From NCBI GenBank assembly GCA_905147135.1, contig LR990048.1, positions 11,826,563-11,890,562 on the forward strand: DNA of 64,000 nt. The letters are read 5' to 3'. Under the pieces are notes generated by a model, which searched no databases, was not told the DNA's origin, and saw only the letters and a program-made list of their open reading frames with translations. The stretch comes from Blastobasis lacticolella (Eukaryota; Arthropoda; Insecta; Lepidoptera; Blastobasidae). A program made the translations under genes and the position numbers. Numbering within the stretch: the stretch's first letter is position 1; each line of letters starts with the position of its first letter. This document shows, piece after piece, positions 1 through 12,313 of this stretch.

Positions 1-584
1 GCTGCTGTCCGATCTGCGGGCTAGGCTGCAACGGCGGGATGCCGACGCTGGCCTGGGAGTACTGGAAGCACTTCGGCATCGTGTCGGGCGGCTCGTATAA
101 TACGAGCCAGGGCTGTCGGCCATACGAGATCCCGCCCTGCGAGCACCACGTGCCCGGCAACCGGATGCCGTGCTCGGGAGACGACAAGACGCCTAAATGT
201 GTGAAGCAGTGCCAAGGCTCGTACGACAGCGCCTACAAGAAGGATAAACGGTACGGCAAGCACGTGTTCTCGGTGAGGGGCGGCGAGGATCAGATTAGGG
301 CTGAGTTGTTCAAGAACGGGCCGGTGGAAGCCGCGTTCACGGTGTACGCGGACCTGCTGTCGTACAAGAGTGGCGTGTACAAGCACACGCAGGGCAGCGC
401 GCTCGGCGGGCATGCGATCAAGATCCTCGGCTGGGGTGTGGAGAACGGCAACAAGTACTGGCTGATCGCCAACTCCTGGAACTCGGACTGGGGCGACAAC
501 GGCTTCTTCAAGATCCTCCGTGGCGAGGACCACTGCGGTATCGAAAGCTCCATCGTGGCCGGGGAGCCTTCGTTCTCTGATTAA
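1..584 (+). CDS. Cathepsin B-like cysteine protease, C-terminal part (5' end outside window)
   Basis: Papain-family (C1A) lysosomal cysteine protease. The visible frame starts at base 3 and gives about 193 residues to the TAA at 582-584. It opens with [12 protein letters not shown], the cysteine-rich stretch that follows the active-site Cys in cathepsin B. Next comes PPCEHHV, the paired-His occluding loop that distinguishes cathepsin B (exopeptidase activity) from cathepsin L. Two of the three catalytic residues are present: His in [11 protein letters not shown] and Asn in [12 protein letters not shown]. The C-terminus DHCGIES..VAG is typical. The propeptide and catalytic Cys lie upstream of the window. 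No splice site is needed in the visible part, so this is one terminal exon. GC content is much higher than in the flanks, as expected of coding sequence here. Confidence 0.95.
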   Translation, partial: CCPICGLGCNGGMPTLAWEYWKHFGIVSGGSYNTSQGCRPYEIPPCEHHVPGNRMPCSGDDKTPKCVKQCQGSYDSAYKKDKRYGKHVFSVRGGEDQIRAELFKNGPVEAAFTVYADLLSYKSGVYKHTQGSALGGHAIKILGWGVENGNKYWLIANSWNSDWGDNGFFKILRGEDHCGIESSIVAGEPSFSD

Positions 585-2103
585 ATGTTCCTATTGTTAG
601 CTTTATGGTAATTAGAATTAGTAGTACGAGTAATTAGTCCAAGTCTACAAGCGTTTAACTATCGAACGTTAAATACTGTTATCAGTTAAATGTTTATATG
701 AACACACGATTGTTTAATATATGTACAGTTATTATTAGAGTCAGATTTTTATTTACTTACGATAGCCGACGCCGGACGAAGTGCACAAAGAGTTATTGTC
801 GTGGAAGCTATAACTTTTGTGTTTTCATTGTTGACTGCCAGCAGTGGTTATGTCGCAGGAGCCGTGTTCGCAGGCTTCTGCCCTGATCATTGATCTGGGG
901 CTAGAATATTTTCGGCATGAAAAATTCGACATTTTGATGCATTATGCTGGTTTTCCCTATATTTGAAAGATACTCTTTCGGTGATACTAATGTGTTATAA
1001 AAAATACTGAACTTCTTCATGACGAAAATTAAAATTTTAGGTCGTTCGATTCGAGGCGAGCGATTCAAAAATAAAGCCCCTGGTTCTGGTAGTAGATCGA
1101 GTCTATACCGCTACACACTCATTCAACAAGTTCTGCAGTGCGTCTGTATCAATGCAAACGCGCGAATAAATCGACCCAGTCACGCGACAAGTGTGCCATG
1201 TATACCGACCTGCGACTGTATTAATGCGAACGCACGACTGCATCGCAGTGTGTTGGGCACAGAAATCTAAATAAGATTATTATTTACTATACCTACCTAC
1301 CCCATATAAATCTGGATCGTTACATAAGATCGATTGAAATGAAAATAAAGATAGCATAAAGAGAATAGTCTACGTAACAACATTAGATAGGAAAAACTAC
1401 TACGCAAAAACTTTTTCTGAATTACGTACGTACGTAGTAGTCATAGTAGAAGAGTAGTAGATAAAGATTGACATAACACAACCAACCTCTTGGCGTCATA
1501 ATGAAGGAAAACAATTCCAGTGACGTTCGCGTGTGACATCTAGTCCGTACCTACGTCTTGCGCATGAATGACACACAGTTCTAAGACCCACGAGACCGTA
1601 TCTTCCTTGTGCAGTACAATAGCATTAGTAAAGTAAAGTAAAACACATTTATTACACTCAAACACAGCACAAAATTCTTAAAATCAAATTAATAAAATAT
1701 AATCAAACAGAGACATAAACAATAAAAGAAAAAGAAAAAAGATACTCTAATCTCGTTACCTGTGCCATGTGGAGAGTGCAATGGGGCCACACTCAGCATA
1801 TGCCACGACAGTTGCCGTGACGCTGGTTTTCAGTGAACCCCCTAGTGATGCACGGACAAAAGTGCCACAAGAAATAAATAAATATTGTTTGTTTAAATAC
1901 ATAATACTATATATGAGTTACCAATTCAAGAATATTTTCCTTTGCTACAGTAACATTCAGGGTATTTAATGCATCTTTAGCCAAAATCGGGTAGTTAAAA
2001 TAAGGGAGCGTTAGCTGACCCTTATGTCCAAAGGACTCGTCCTTTACCCCCAGGGTATGCATAATAACTAAAAATTTGATAAATAAATGAATAAATAAAT
2101 ATA
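585..2103. other. Spacer after cathepsin B, no gene seen
   Basis: AT-rich sequence holding the presumed 3' UTR of the cathepsin gene. AATAAA occurs near 1070 and 1343. At 1140-1260 a stretch of about 75 bp is imperfectly repeated in tandem (two versions of TGTATYAATGCRAACGC). I see no coding signal beyond chance frames. Confidence 0.5.
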
Positions 2104-2220
2104 AATATTCTTAGGCAAATTCACACAGCGCCATCTAGCCAAAGTAAGCAAAGCTTATGTCATGTGTGTTAGATAACTGATAAACTACTTATATACTATT
2201 TTTGTAATACATACTTATTA
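2104..2220 (-). repeat. Interspersed repeat, GGCGCTGTGTGAATTTG family, copy 1
   Basis: The reverse complement of this stretch matches 42175-42300 and 45425-45525. All three share the GGCGCTGTGTGAATTTGTCC core, a run reading approximately AACACAAGCTTTGCTTAC, and TATCAGTTATCTAAC. Three copies in one window show it is dispersed. I recognise it as a common lepidopteran repeat but cannot assign its class. Confidence 0.7.
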
Positions 2221-2225
2221 TACAT

Positions 2226-2479
2226 CCAGACCCGGCAGAGTTGAATAGTACCAACCCTTTACACTCATGGGTGTTGTACAATACGACTAATGTTTTCGAG
2301 GCAAAATATCAAGAGTCTCCGTAGTCTGGAAAATGGGCAGCAGCAATTTCCATTGTTATATTTATATTACACCGATTTCCAACCCGCCTGCCAAGCGTGG
2401 AGATTATGGCAATAACCTCCCCTTTCGTGGGAGAGGCCCTAAGTCTTGCAGTGGACTGTTACGGGCTGTGATGATGATA
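2226..2479 (-). repeat. Dispersed repeat family A (CAGCCCGTAACAGTCC...), full copy
   Basis: About 250 bp. Its reverse complement runs from CAGCCCGTAACAGTCCACTG through a CTCCCACGAAAGGGG core and a cytoplasm-free AT-rich middle to a CTCTGCCGG end. The GATGATG run at the CAGCCC end is microsatellite-like. Near-identical copies lie at 12812-13062, 34676-34932, 43701-43952, 46405-46872 and 58511-58772, with fragments near 3616-3735, 36016-36135 and 53018-53150. There is no coding capacity. SINE-like or LINE-tail origin is possible. Confidence 0.8.
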
Positions 2480-5400
2480 CATCCAGACCCAGAACTACAC
2501 CTAGTAACATAAATTAAAATTCATCATTTCAATTTCTGGAACCCGGGACATCTGCGTAATATTTATAACTTCACGGTAGTGCAAAGAAATATGATCCTTA
2601 AGGTGCTCATGCACTTACGCTGTTGCACTGTACGTAAAGCAAACCATTCCGAGCCAGCCAGCAAAAGCCGATGTTTATTATAGGGGTCAGAGGAAGGAGC
2701 TCACTTAAAACACAACTCGTGCATTCATCATACGATTAAAACGACTTATCCGACCGCCACTTGGAACGCCCAAACCGCGCTTGCAGAGTTAAAATTTTAA
2801 ATGTGAAAAACGAGTTCAAACTTTTCTGTGCTTTAGTCAAGTTAGCCAGTTTGTCCTTTGAAATGGGTAAGTATTTTATTTAGCTACAGGCTATCTAAAA
2901 ACGGAGTACCCATACTTGCCTAATTACTAATTCTGACCTACGAATAGGAGACGTTAAAAACGTTTGGGTTATGTATTTTTTTTTAAACTTTATAGTTTTT
3001 ATCCTTTACCTAATTGTTATACGTCACCGTTTAAAAGAGGAAAAGTTTGAAAATTTGGATGTTGAGGGCAAGTGGACCTAGGTAGAAATCGATATCGAAG
3101 TAGATATCGAAAATTCTGTTTTACTAACAGATAATTGAATGTATACGGAGACCCGAACTGCGCGCGTGTGAAAATCGCTGGACGGCTAGTAAATAATAAA
3201 CGTAATTACAAGTTCAGTGACCGGCAAGCCTAAGATTATAACGTGATTATGCTATTAGAGTTGAGTACCTATTCAACTTACATTTGAGGTCATTTTGATA
3301 GGAGACCACTGTTAGCAAGATACGTTCATTGAACCCAGTGAATTAGCTACTTACTCGTTAAACACTTTAAGATTAGCAAGATTCAACGACGAGACAGCCC
3401 AAAGTGTATCATTGTTAAAAACAACCTGTCAGTTTCGTTATCTTACGAGCAAATCACAGATGTGGCTTGTTGTACCTATACCGTAAGCGCTCGACAGCTC
3501 AGTCAGTCTCCATACCATCCTTACTTCAACGTACAGTCAGAGTGAAGGAGCTACCAGCACACTTAATGTATGATGGAGAAGTCCGTTCTCACACTGCAGC
3601 TGACTGCACAGACAGACATCAACAGCCCGCAACAATCCGACATTGGACAAGTCTCTTCCACATAAGTGGACGATTTTGAAATAATCTGCACGCTTGTCAG
3701 GTGGGCTGGAGATCGCGGTATTGAAAACACACAACAGAAAACGTTGTTGACTATTTTCAATGAGAAACGAATGAAACCCTCACGGGCGGCCCTTATGGAT
3801 ATTCCGGACAGCTCTTAGACTGAGGGTACCCTTTGTACCACGCCAAATTAATGCTGATTTTCTAAGTCCTTTCTTATTACACCTACTGTACCTTTTTTTT
3901 AATACTACGCAGTGACAAACGAGCAGACGTTCACGGGGTAACTGTCGCCATAAGAACTACGATTCATGCATTTAGGCTGCAGGCAACAAAAATGCAGAAT
4001 CGCAGGCACGTTATCACTGTGAGCACTACGATGTAATGAATCATGCATGCATTAATTAACTCAATTATTGCGAACGAATGCTTTTGTAATATCTAGTCTA
4101 GTGTCTGTGCTCCCATTTCTGATCACACTATCAATGAGAAAAAATTTGTAGAGCGACTGCGATTGTTACCTAGATATACCTACTGTACCTCTAACCTAAC
4201 TCTATTACTTACCTCCCTACTTTATGCACCTACTTTCATCTAAAAGAAACATTAAGTAGGTGTTTTCTGTGATCAAATTTTATACCTATGTACGTACGCT
4301 TGTTTTCACCTGTCTAGCTCGATATGGACGCTTTTGGTGCATAAAAACAAAGCAAATACGCTTTTTCCTGCGAGCGTACGTTAAGGAAAAATGATTTTAG
4401 CTGCGCCTGCTGTACTAACCTACTGCGAGTTTTAACGCACCAAAAAGACACTTTTTCCTGGCAGAGATGCGAAAAGTTGTACTTATGTTTCACACGACAG
4501 CAATTTTTTTGTGTTTCCTGCCTTTTAATTATTCACTGTATATACTCGTAATAGTCTATTATGTATCACTTACTATGCTGGTGATACAATTCTAGATTAC
4601 ATCGCTAGTTCGTGATTTAAAGTCAGCACTCGCAGCATAAAATGGCTTTGCTCTCTTGTGAAAACTTGTGTCATTTGTGTCACCAAAAATCCTTTTGGTT
4701 CACATGGTCCATTGTGTCATATTGTATTAAGTACACTTTCAAATTGAACATTATTACCAAAATGTCCACTACTGATACCTCCACTGTATAGAAATGTCCA
4801 TTCTATCACAATGACCACTTTATCGAAATTAGAGAGGTAGGGCAAAGCGGAACATCTCGTTCGTATTGGAGCCGCCCGACTGAGGAAGTACCTACTTACA
4901 AAATAAATCAACCAAACAATACAATTTAAAAAAGTATTGTGTTGCTGCCGATGAGTAAGGTTTCCACCAGGGCCGCGAACCCGCTAATTAACTAATGGGT
5001 CGACAGAATTGTAATTGGATCGCAATCACAGCTTAATGGTAATTGAAGATATTTTTTGTTTTCTGGTACAGTTACTAATGGCACGATTGAATCGTAATCG
5101 GTGCACAATCGCAGCTGAAAGGTAGATTTACGCGTATTTGGTATTCTGCTACATTTAAAACTGCCGTAGCGATAGTAAATTAGCGAAGTCGAGACCCTGT
5201 GTTCAATGAGGGGAAGGGAAACCGTGGTTTTGACAGTGGAAACTTAGGGACTCGCCTTTTTGCTGCCAGCGCAACGTGTTTTACGGGGTCGGCAACACAC
5301 TAGCGTTACCCCTAGTATTGCTAACGCCCATAAGCTAGGGTAACTGCTTACCATCTGGCAGTTAGTACGCTGTCACCTGAGTAATATATAAAAAATTATC

Positions 5401-8400
5401 ACTCTCCTACGTCCACCCTGCCGTAGTGTTCTCAGTACCGAACTGTCCGCCAAGTAAAACCTCTAGCCCACTGACCACAAACAAGCATAAATACGACCCT
5501 CAAAAGACTTTGAGGGCCCGCGCGGGGGACCATAGCCAGTGACGGTTGGACGCCATCGTCTACAGCGAATCCGCTGCCCGGACCAGCAGCATCAGGGTCA
5601 GGGACTTGAAGATAAGTTGGAAGTAGAACAAGCACCAAGTCGATTGCCTAATTTAGTAACTTTTTAGCATTAGCCTAGTGTCTTCAATAATTAAGATTGA
5701 GAAATGAAAATAGTCTTAAAAGATGCGTGTCTGTGAGACGCATAAGTAACTGAAGAGCTTTAACACTCCAAACTATAGGTACAGTTTCGGATGACAGTTG
5801 CCAATCTCAATAAAATGCAGTTCATGTTTTCTCATCTCAAGAAAATGTTGACTTTTCACACAAAAGTGTTCAACGCGAGCGATACCCCGTTGATGTCTTT
5901 TATATGAATTAAAAAAAAAATTTTTTTAACTTATGCGATTTCGTTTGCGTGGAAATTGTTATAGAGCAGTTTATCTTATTCCCGTATGACCATTTTAAAT
6001 TACCTCCCTAATAAATGAAAGCTAGGAGAGGCTACGGAGAGGTCAAGCTGTAGGTATATCTGGTTCTACCCAACAGAATTAGGCGAAACATGGCTTAGAT
6101 GTTAAACTGGATACCAAACATACAAACTGTTGAAACTCCGTTAAAATCCGTTCAGCGATTTTGCGTGATGCGCAAACAAACAAAAAAAATTTTTTTTTCC
6201 AGAATCCTATCCCGAGTATTTTTAAGAAATATCTTCAATGTACAGTCACGGCTTTTTTACAGTTTTGTAATAGTATAGATATTCCAATTTTCTAGTTCTC
6301 TAATTAGAGCGTGCGGTTAAGAGTTATTTTATTTTTATTTTATTCGGGTGGTTTAAAGCTTCAATACATAGAGTTAAACATATGCTTACGATAACCGGCC
6401 CCAAAGTTATCTTTGACAGTAGGCACGTTTACAGACAGACATGACACGACACTTGTGATTTTTTCATAACAAGCTTTTATCTTGCGTTCTATTCTAACTG
6501 GGTACCTCCATCTACGATCAGTCAGAGCACTGGTCACGACAAATCAAACGAGCCAAAACTCGATGGGTTTCTTATTCGTAGTTTAGAAGTTCCTATGGTC
6601 ACTTTCCGGCTTCATCGTCAGACTCTATCCACCATACATGGTTACAGTTTTTGTCAATACAAAATATACTAGCCTCAACAGTGGACATTCTGATTCTGAT
6701 ACAGTAAGTGGACGTTCTGATACAGCGGACATTCTGATGCGATGGAACATTTGATATAGTGAATCATATGAACCTAAAGGCCAAAAATGTATTGTATATT
6801 TATTTATTTATTTATTAGTTATATAGGTATAGGCAATGGAGGAGCTATCGAATTATTTTCCCTTTCCATTTTAAGGGAGTTTGTTACTCCATCAAGCAAA
6901 GATATTAAACGGATTTTAATAAAATTTCGCAGTGATGTAGCTTATACGTACATACTTACATACATACTTACGCCCGTATCCCATAGTGGTAGGCAGGGAC
7001 TATCGAGTGCAGGGAGGCAGGGAGTATCGTAGTTTGTGCTACGATCCTGACACATATTTTGCCTCTTCCACATTCATACATCTTCTCATACATTTAAGCC
7101 GGTTGAGGGTACTCCTGCCCTTTTTGGAGGTAATGTATTTGATCAGTAAAATGTCCTGCTCGGGCGCCCTCTCTCTATCAACGCTTCCCTTCACATTCGC
7201 ACGATAGATATGTTTCATAAGGCGTATTTCATCCATCCTTTCCACGTGTCCAAATCATCTCAGCATAGCTACTTCTTTTAATCGCAGTAGGAACCAATAA
7301 TAGTAGGAACCACATCATCTTTTAGCTCACAACGAACTCATATCATATTATTCCTCATTCTATCACGTAGGGAAACCCCACACGAAGTATCCGTAGGGAC
7401 CGCATTCCACCGCATTTATTCGACTTTCATGTTTCTTCTGCCATACATACCTAACGATCACTTCCATACATTAAAAAAATTATAAATACAGAATTATAAT
7501 AATTTTGAACTTGTACTGCGATAACGGTTGATATCTTTTGTTCCATACAAAAAATCCATCCATGTTAAATTCCATCGCTCCGCTTTCCAAAAGGCGTGAT
7601 GTAAAAATTTACATTATTCTATAAGCAATACATTCCACTTTTATTTGCTCTCACCCTTTTTGCTTCTCAATTAAGCCAAATGTAATAAGCGCAACACTTG
7701 ACATTACTTGTCATACCCTTCCCTTGTTGTAGCTTATAACCCAAAAGAATACACAGGCTGTGTGTTATACCGAAATACAATGGGTATACCAACACATACA
7801 CTTGATATACACATAACCGTGAACGGTTAAGTACAGTTACACGAAACGACATGGCATGTATCAGTATTTTTTCGAACGTTCGACATGTTTTGTACTACGA
7901 AATTTTCACTGAACGCAGTCGCATTGCAGCTATCGCATGACCATCTCTCGACTACTTGATGGGCCATTGTGTAGCCAGTACTATGTTGATGATGTATGGA
8001 AGGTACCGGTGAAGTCCTCCGTCGTTAGCCACTGAGGTTTACCAAGAGCTTTCAATGCATAGACTGTAAACTTTAAAGAACTTCGGTCATACAAAACACA
8101 ATCAGCTGTACAAACCTGGTGTTTTCGAAAAAAAAAATTGCTGATGTTTGGTGCTGCGGGGTGTCCGGCAGAGTTGAATATCATAAATCCCTTTTACTGT
8201 GGTTATCGTACAAGCCACGATAAAACGACACAGACCAAGTAGCGCCTAAGTAGCACACTGGAAAATGGATTTATTACCTCATAACAAACGTAGAGGTTTT
8301 GGCAACACCCTCTACTAATACAGAGGCTGAAGCAAGTCCAGGAGCGAGCTATTATCGGGATTAATTACTATGATGGAGAATATTAATACGTACTTGGTTT

Positions 8401-8784
8401 GGGTCTAGCACTCATATATGTGAAGGTGACTCATATGCACGCACCGACACAAGATTTTATTACATACTTGAGATCATTAGTCCTACTTGGGTATAGGACT
8501 ATGGTGCTACCATATGATTCGGCAGTGTTGCCGCCACGTTTAGGAATAAAAACTTTGTCATATATACGACATTACCCACCACTAATGTGGAGAAGACTCC
8601 CAACAGTGGACTGTTGACGTGATGGGCGCGTTCTGTCGTTTCATTATCTCTGTCTCTCTCAGTCGTGACTGACTGACCGGGTGTTCTTCATCCTTTTCTC
8701 ATAGGGCCTATGGGGCGGACCCCGTGCCTGAACTGGTTCTTAGACGGGTATTCTACCAGCCCGGTCAATGTAATAGTCTGTGAG
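2480..8784. other. Gene-free intergenic stretch with decayed repeats
   Basis: AT-rich, with no open frame I could link to a protein family. Recognisable scraps are a divergent family A fragment at 3616-3735, a CCACCTGATGG-family relic near 3895-4020, and a LINE-tail-like stretch at 6115-6200 (AAAATCCGTTCAGCGATTTTG followed by A/T runs). A piece of the foldback family found at 9214-9420 lies at 7620-7700, and a family A end at 8160-8200. The many short frames here look like chance. Confidence 0.55.
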
Positions 8785-8925
8785 GATGACGTAGGTTAGG
8801 TTAGCTTATCCTACGTCATCGAGTACAAGAAAAAATCCACTTTGTAGCGATAGTAGACGTTTAGAAGACCCACAAAACGTTGGTCTGTCCGTGCACAAAA
8901 ATAAAAATTCCGTTAATAAAATACG
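8785..8925 (+). repeat. Interspersed repeat CGTCATCGAGTACAA, copy 1
   Basis: The segment from CGTCATCGAGTACAA through TTTGTAGCGATAGTAGAC and CTGYCCGTGCACA recurs at 17700-17800 in the same orientation with about 85-90 percent identity by eye. Copy 1 starts inside a short palindrome: GATGACGTAGG at 8785-8795 and its complement at 8810-8820. Confidence 0.65.
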
Positions 8926-9141
8926 TTATTTACCGATCGGGGTTTGGCTTAACCCATCTGTAGGGACGGGGATGTGTCTGTCGTGTAGGAGCCATTGACG
9001 ATATCTACGCGCCGTCAAACCACCGACAAGCGTGTATGGGTGTTGGCGGACTGCCCTTTTTTATCAAACTGGGCACCTCAGTTCCGGGACCGCCTAACTC
9101 GAATCTCACCTCGCCTGCTTTAAGCAACAAGATTGCAAAGC

Positions 9142-9190
9142 AATCTCTACCAATCGCAGCGGAGCTGTCTTGCTGCGATTGGTAGAGATT
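9142..9190. repeat. Perfect 19-bp hairpin (CCAATCGCAGC)
   Basis: Arms 9142-9160 and 9172-9190 are perfect reverse complements around an 11-base loop. The CCAATCGCAGC motif recurs in the foldback at 63514-63668, so this is likely the core of a small foldback element family. Confidence 0.75.
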
Positions 9191-9213
9191 GATAGCGACG
9201 TTCAATTCCAGTT

Positions 9214-9420
9214 ATGCGCTTATTAGGTACACCTGGATAAATTCAGAAGCAAAAAGCGTGAGAGCAGGTCAAAGTGGAATGTATTGTTCATAGAAGGTAA
9301 GGTCCATTTTTTCATCATGCCTGTCCACAAAAATTTACCTTATTATGTGACCAATACATTCCACTTTTACTTGCTCACATGCTTTATGCTTCTGAGTTTA
9401 GCCAAATGTAAGCGCATTAG
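9214..9420. mobile_element. Foldback MITE, about 205 bp
   Basis: The two halves (about 9214-9306 and 9330-9418) are long imperfect reverse complements sharing ATGCGCTTA, CAGAAGCAWAAAGC and AAAGTGGAATGTATT. Related sequence occurs at 7620-7700, 37630-37770 and 42690-42735, so it is a dispersed non-autonomous element. It has no coding capacity. Confidence 0.7.
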
Positions 9421-9444
9421 GCGGTCGGGATTCTATTCGGTATA

Positions 9445-10659
9445 CGAGGGGGGGTCAAAAAGTTCGCGGAATGGAGGGGATAGCGGGGGGTGGGGGACCT
9501 GCCGCAGGTAGTATCTAATGAGCAACTCTTTGTGAGTATATATGCCAAGTTTGAACCTGATTGTGTCAATAACCTTTGACCTGTCGTCGATCGAACAAGT
9601 GAATCCGGAAGAAAAACTTGAACATGGAAAAAATCGAGTTTCGTGCCGTCATAAAGTTCCTCACTAAGCAAGGAAAACCACCTCAGAAAATTTTGGAAGA
9701 AATGTTATCAGTATACGGGGACTCTTGCCCTGGGAAAACCATGGTGTACAAGTGGAATAGCCTTTTCAAGCAAGGCAGAGAGTCTCTTGAAGACGACCCT
9801 CGCTCAGGACGGCCGATTGGGGCCACCACCTCAAACATCGTTGAAAAAGTGGAGAATCTTATACTGGAGGATACTCGTTTGAAGAAGAAACAACTTGCAG
9901 AAATGGTTGGAGTATCACCTACAACCATTTTAAATATTCTACACGACAATCTTGGGATGTCAAAAGTCAGCGCAAGATGGGTGCCAAGAATGCTCACACC
10001 ACCACAGAAACAGCTGCGCGTCGAGTATTCAAAGGAGTTTTTAGACCTCTGTAGCGCCGACAAGGAAGGAATTTTTGCAAGACTTGTTACTGCAGATGAA
10101 ACTTGGGTTCATCATTATGAGCCTGAGTCGAAGCAACAGTCTATGCAGTGGCATAAAAAGGGTCAGCCCCCCCCCCCCCAAGAAATACAGGGTGTCACAA
10201 TCGGCTGGAAAAATCATGGCAACTGTTTACGCTAATCTACTGAGACAATTAAAAGAAGCAATCAAGGAGAAAAGGCGGGGAAAGTTGACAAAAGGTGTGC
10301 TGCTTTTGCATGACAACGCACCGGTACACAAGAGCCGCGTTGCGATGGCTGCCCTTCATCACTGTGGCTTCGAAATGTTAAACCATCCTCCCTATAGTCC
10401 AGACTTAGCCCCCTGTGATTATTTTTTTTCCCCAAATTAAAAATAGAGCTTCGTGGGAAGAAATTTTCCGATGATGAAGAAGTCAAGTCGGCGATTTCGG
10501 CCTATTTTGAGGACAAAGACAAATCATTTTTTTTCGACGGTATTAATAAGTTAATAGAGATCTGAAAAATGTATTCGACTTATTGAAAAAGAAAAATAGT
10601 ACAGTATTTTATTTCACCCCCCTTCCCCTCTCTTCCGCGAACTTTTTGACCCCCCCTCG
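9445..10659 (+). mobile_element. mariner-family DNA transposon, near full length
   Basis: Terminal inverted repeats match for about 27 bp: CGAGGGGGGGTCAAAAAGTT begins at 9445 and its complement ends at 10659. They are followed by further G-rich similarity. TA dinucleotides flank both ends (9443-9444 and 10660-10661), as in the TA target duplication of Tc1/mariner elements. The length of about 1.2 kb is normal for mariner. The element encloses one broken transposase gene. It sits in the spacer between the cathepsin gene and the PKD glycoprotein gene. Confidence 0.92.
9624..10599 (+). pseudogene. mariner transposase, frameshifted
   Basis: The frame opens with ATG at 9624 and encodes an N-terminal paired helix-turn-helix region (SGRPIG about 70 residues in), then the first catalytic Asp in TADETWVHH. 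Frame is lost in a run of 13 C at 10167-10179. The next frame carries the second Asp (LLLHDNAPVH) and the third (YSPDLAPCDYFF), with 34 residues between these last two, so DD34D as in mariner. A second break lies in a T run near 10425-10432. A 2-nt loss near 10557 then separates the last residues, which end at TAG 10597-10599. All catalytic residues survive, so the copy is young. The homopolymer sites could also be sequencing errors. Confidence 0.9.
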
Positions 10660-10826
10660 TATGTTCGATGTTCGGTATTATCGAATTACCGAAGTTATAT
10701 ATCGTTTCGTTCATAAATATAGCTAAAACTAAAGCGAAGACGTTCCGATACCGACCTTATACCATAAAGAAAGAAAACGACTAATTATAGTAAAAAAACA
10801 AAACTTGATATAATTTTAAATAACAT

Positions 10827-10832
10827 TTTATT
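10827..10832 (-). promoter_or_regulatory. Candidate poly(A) signal AATAAA for the PKD glycoprotein gene
   Basis: AATAAA on the minus strand, about 1.5 kb past the stop codon and just short of the mariner. Other weak signals exist in this AT-rich region, so the choice is tentative. Confidence 0.3.
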
Positions 10833-11698
10833 ACAACTACATTATATTATCAATCTTTGTATCTCAGAAGTTTGTGGCTTTACGAGAGAAAAACAAAACG
10901 GTGTCCTACCTACCTTAAAAACTATTTATCAACCAGCTATTATATCTCCTGAGGTACAGAAATATGACAATAATGCTTATTAATACATAATAGCAGATTC
11001 ATACTTAAATCATTAAACCTAATATATCACAAAAATGACTGATCACCTTTTTAAATTTCTATTCGACGTACTTACCCGTAGCGTGACGAATAAGCATGTC
11101 TAAATAAAATTTGGAATTGTTTCAAACATCACGGTTGAAAAAAAATTGTTTATTATTAGCGAAACAAATGCATGACGAATTATTTTCCCGCATTCGTTAA
11201 TTTACAATACAATTTCATAACAGCCCTACTATAATTGTACAACATACATAATTTAATATTTAATATGATAAAGAAAATCGAATTGAAAATATTACATACA
11301 ACACGAAATTAGCTTTGGAAATGTACAGTTTTATTAGTAACATCATTCATTATAATAAACCTTACATTAATCTTACATTTGCTCTTAGTCCAGCATTCCT
11401 ACGTCAGTCTATGAAATGTTATTAAAATACAAAAACTAATAAAGAATAGTCACCGCCCGTCCTATTGCCGTTAACTGTCTATTACTACGACCATATCAGT
11501 TAGATACGATCAATGGTTATAATAATTAATAACTGTCTATTGAATATATCTATTGAATATTATTCTATACAAAATTAATAATGTAGACGGCGATTGCGAA
11601 TTAAAAATTAAGCATGTTAGTCTTACGTCACAATTTTTTAGGATTTAAGGAGAAAGTTTTAAAATTTCATTTTACCAATAACAATTTATAAAATAATT

Positions 11699-11788
11699 AT
11701 AAAGGCCTTGCCACACACAAAGCTCGGCGCGAGCGCGGTGCGATATTTGCTAGGCAACGCCGAGCTTTGTGGGTGGCAAGGCCTTTAT
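11699..11788. repeat. 31-bp inverted repeat hairpin in the 3' UTR region
   Basis: Arms 11699-11729 and 11758-11788 are reverse complements with one mismatch, around a 28-base GC-rich loop. The arm contains AAAGGCCTTGCCAC and AAAGCTCGGCG. Base composition is much more GC-rich than the surrounding AT-rich sequence, which suggests a small foldback insertion. No second copy was seen in the window. Confidence 0.8.
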
Positions 11789-12313
11789 GTAAGCATCGAA
11801 AACGCAACAATGTAGTCAAACTCATCTTGTAACAGCAATATTTAAAATATCAAATATACGTTTACAAAAGTGATTATTAGGTAATTTAGAAATCAGACTA
11901 GAAAGTGTATTATTTTTATGCATCGCCTTTCTTGATATACATATATTGAATTTTTAGCTTTTAAAATATTGGAATATAACAGATGTTCACTGGTTGTCCG
12001 CAAATTTCCACATTTCTATACAATTTATATACAAAAAAAAATTATTGATACACATAAGAAACTTCTAAATTTGAATACTGAAACGTCCAACACTGATAGC
12101 CGTATCGCTTGAAACCCAAAATTTAACTAACGCTCACAAACACGCTACTCGTGAATATTTTTTACCAAAAACATAAGACATAAGTTAACGATAGTATAAA
12201 ATTCTCCATGTTATTTGAATCGGATCTTAGTGCGCTTTGTTTTACATTGCTGGTACAATAATGTGATCCGATCCAAACGACCGACCAATCGAGGCAATGT
12301 AAACTAATACTAC

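Larger units (their letters stand above)
10662..12313 (-). other. Presumed 3' UTR and flank of the PKD glycoprotein gene
   Basis: No protein-coding signal. Reading on the minus strand from the stop at 12314, an AATAAA lies at 10832-10827, which would give a 3' UTR of about 1.5 kb. The UTR extent is inference. A strong hairpin lies at 11699-11788. Confidence 0.4.

Noticed and set aside
21..533. Minus-strand frame of 170 codons opposite cathepsin B
   Set aside because: Antisense shadow of a GC-rich coding exon.
1140..1260. Possible CRISPR-like or satellite array
   Set aside because: Only two imperfect units; no regular spacing and a eukaryotic context.
7470..7640. Possible small exon near TTTGTTCCATAC and TCCATCGCTCCGCTTTCC
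   Set aside because: It contains repeat pieces seen again near 42650 and no coding signal.
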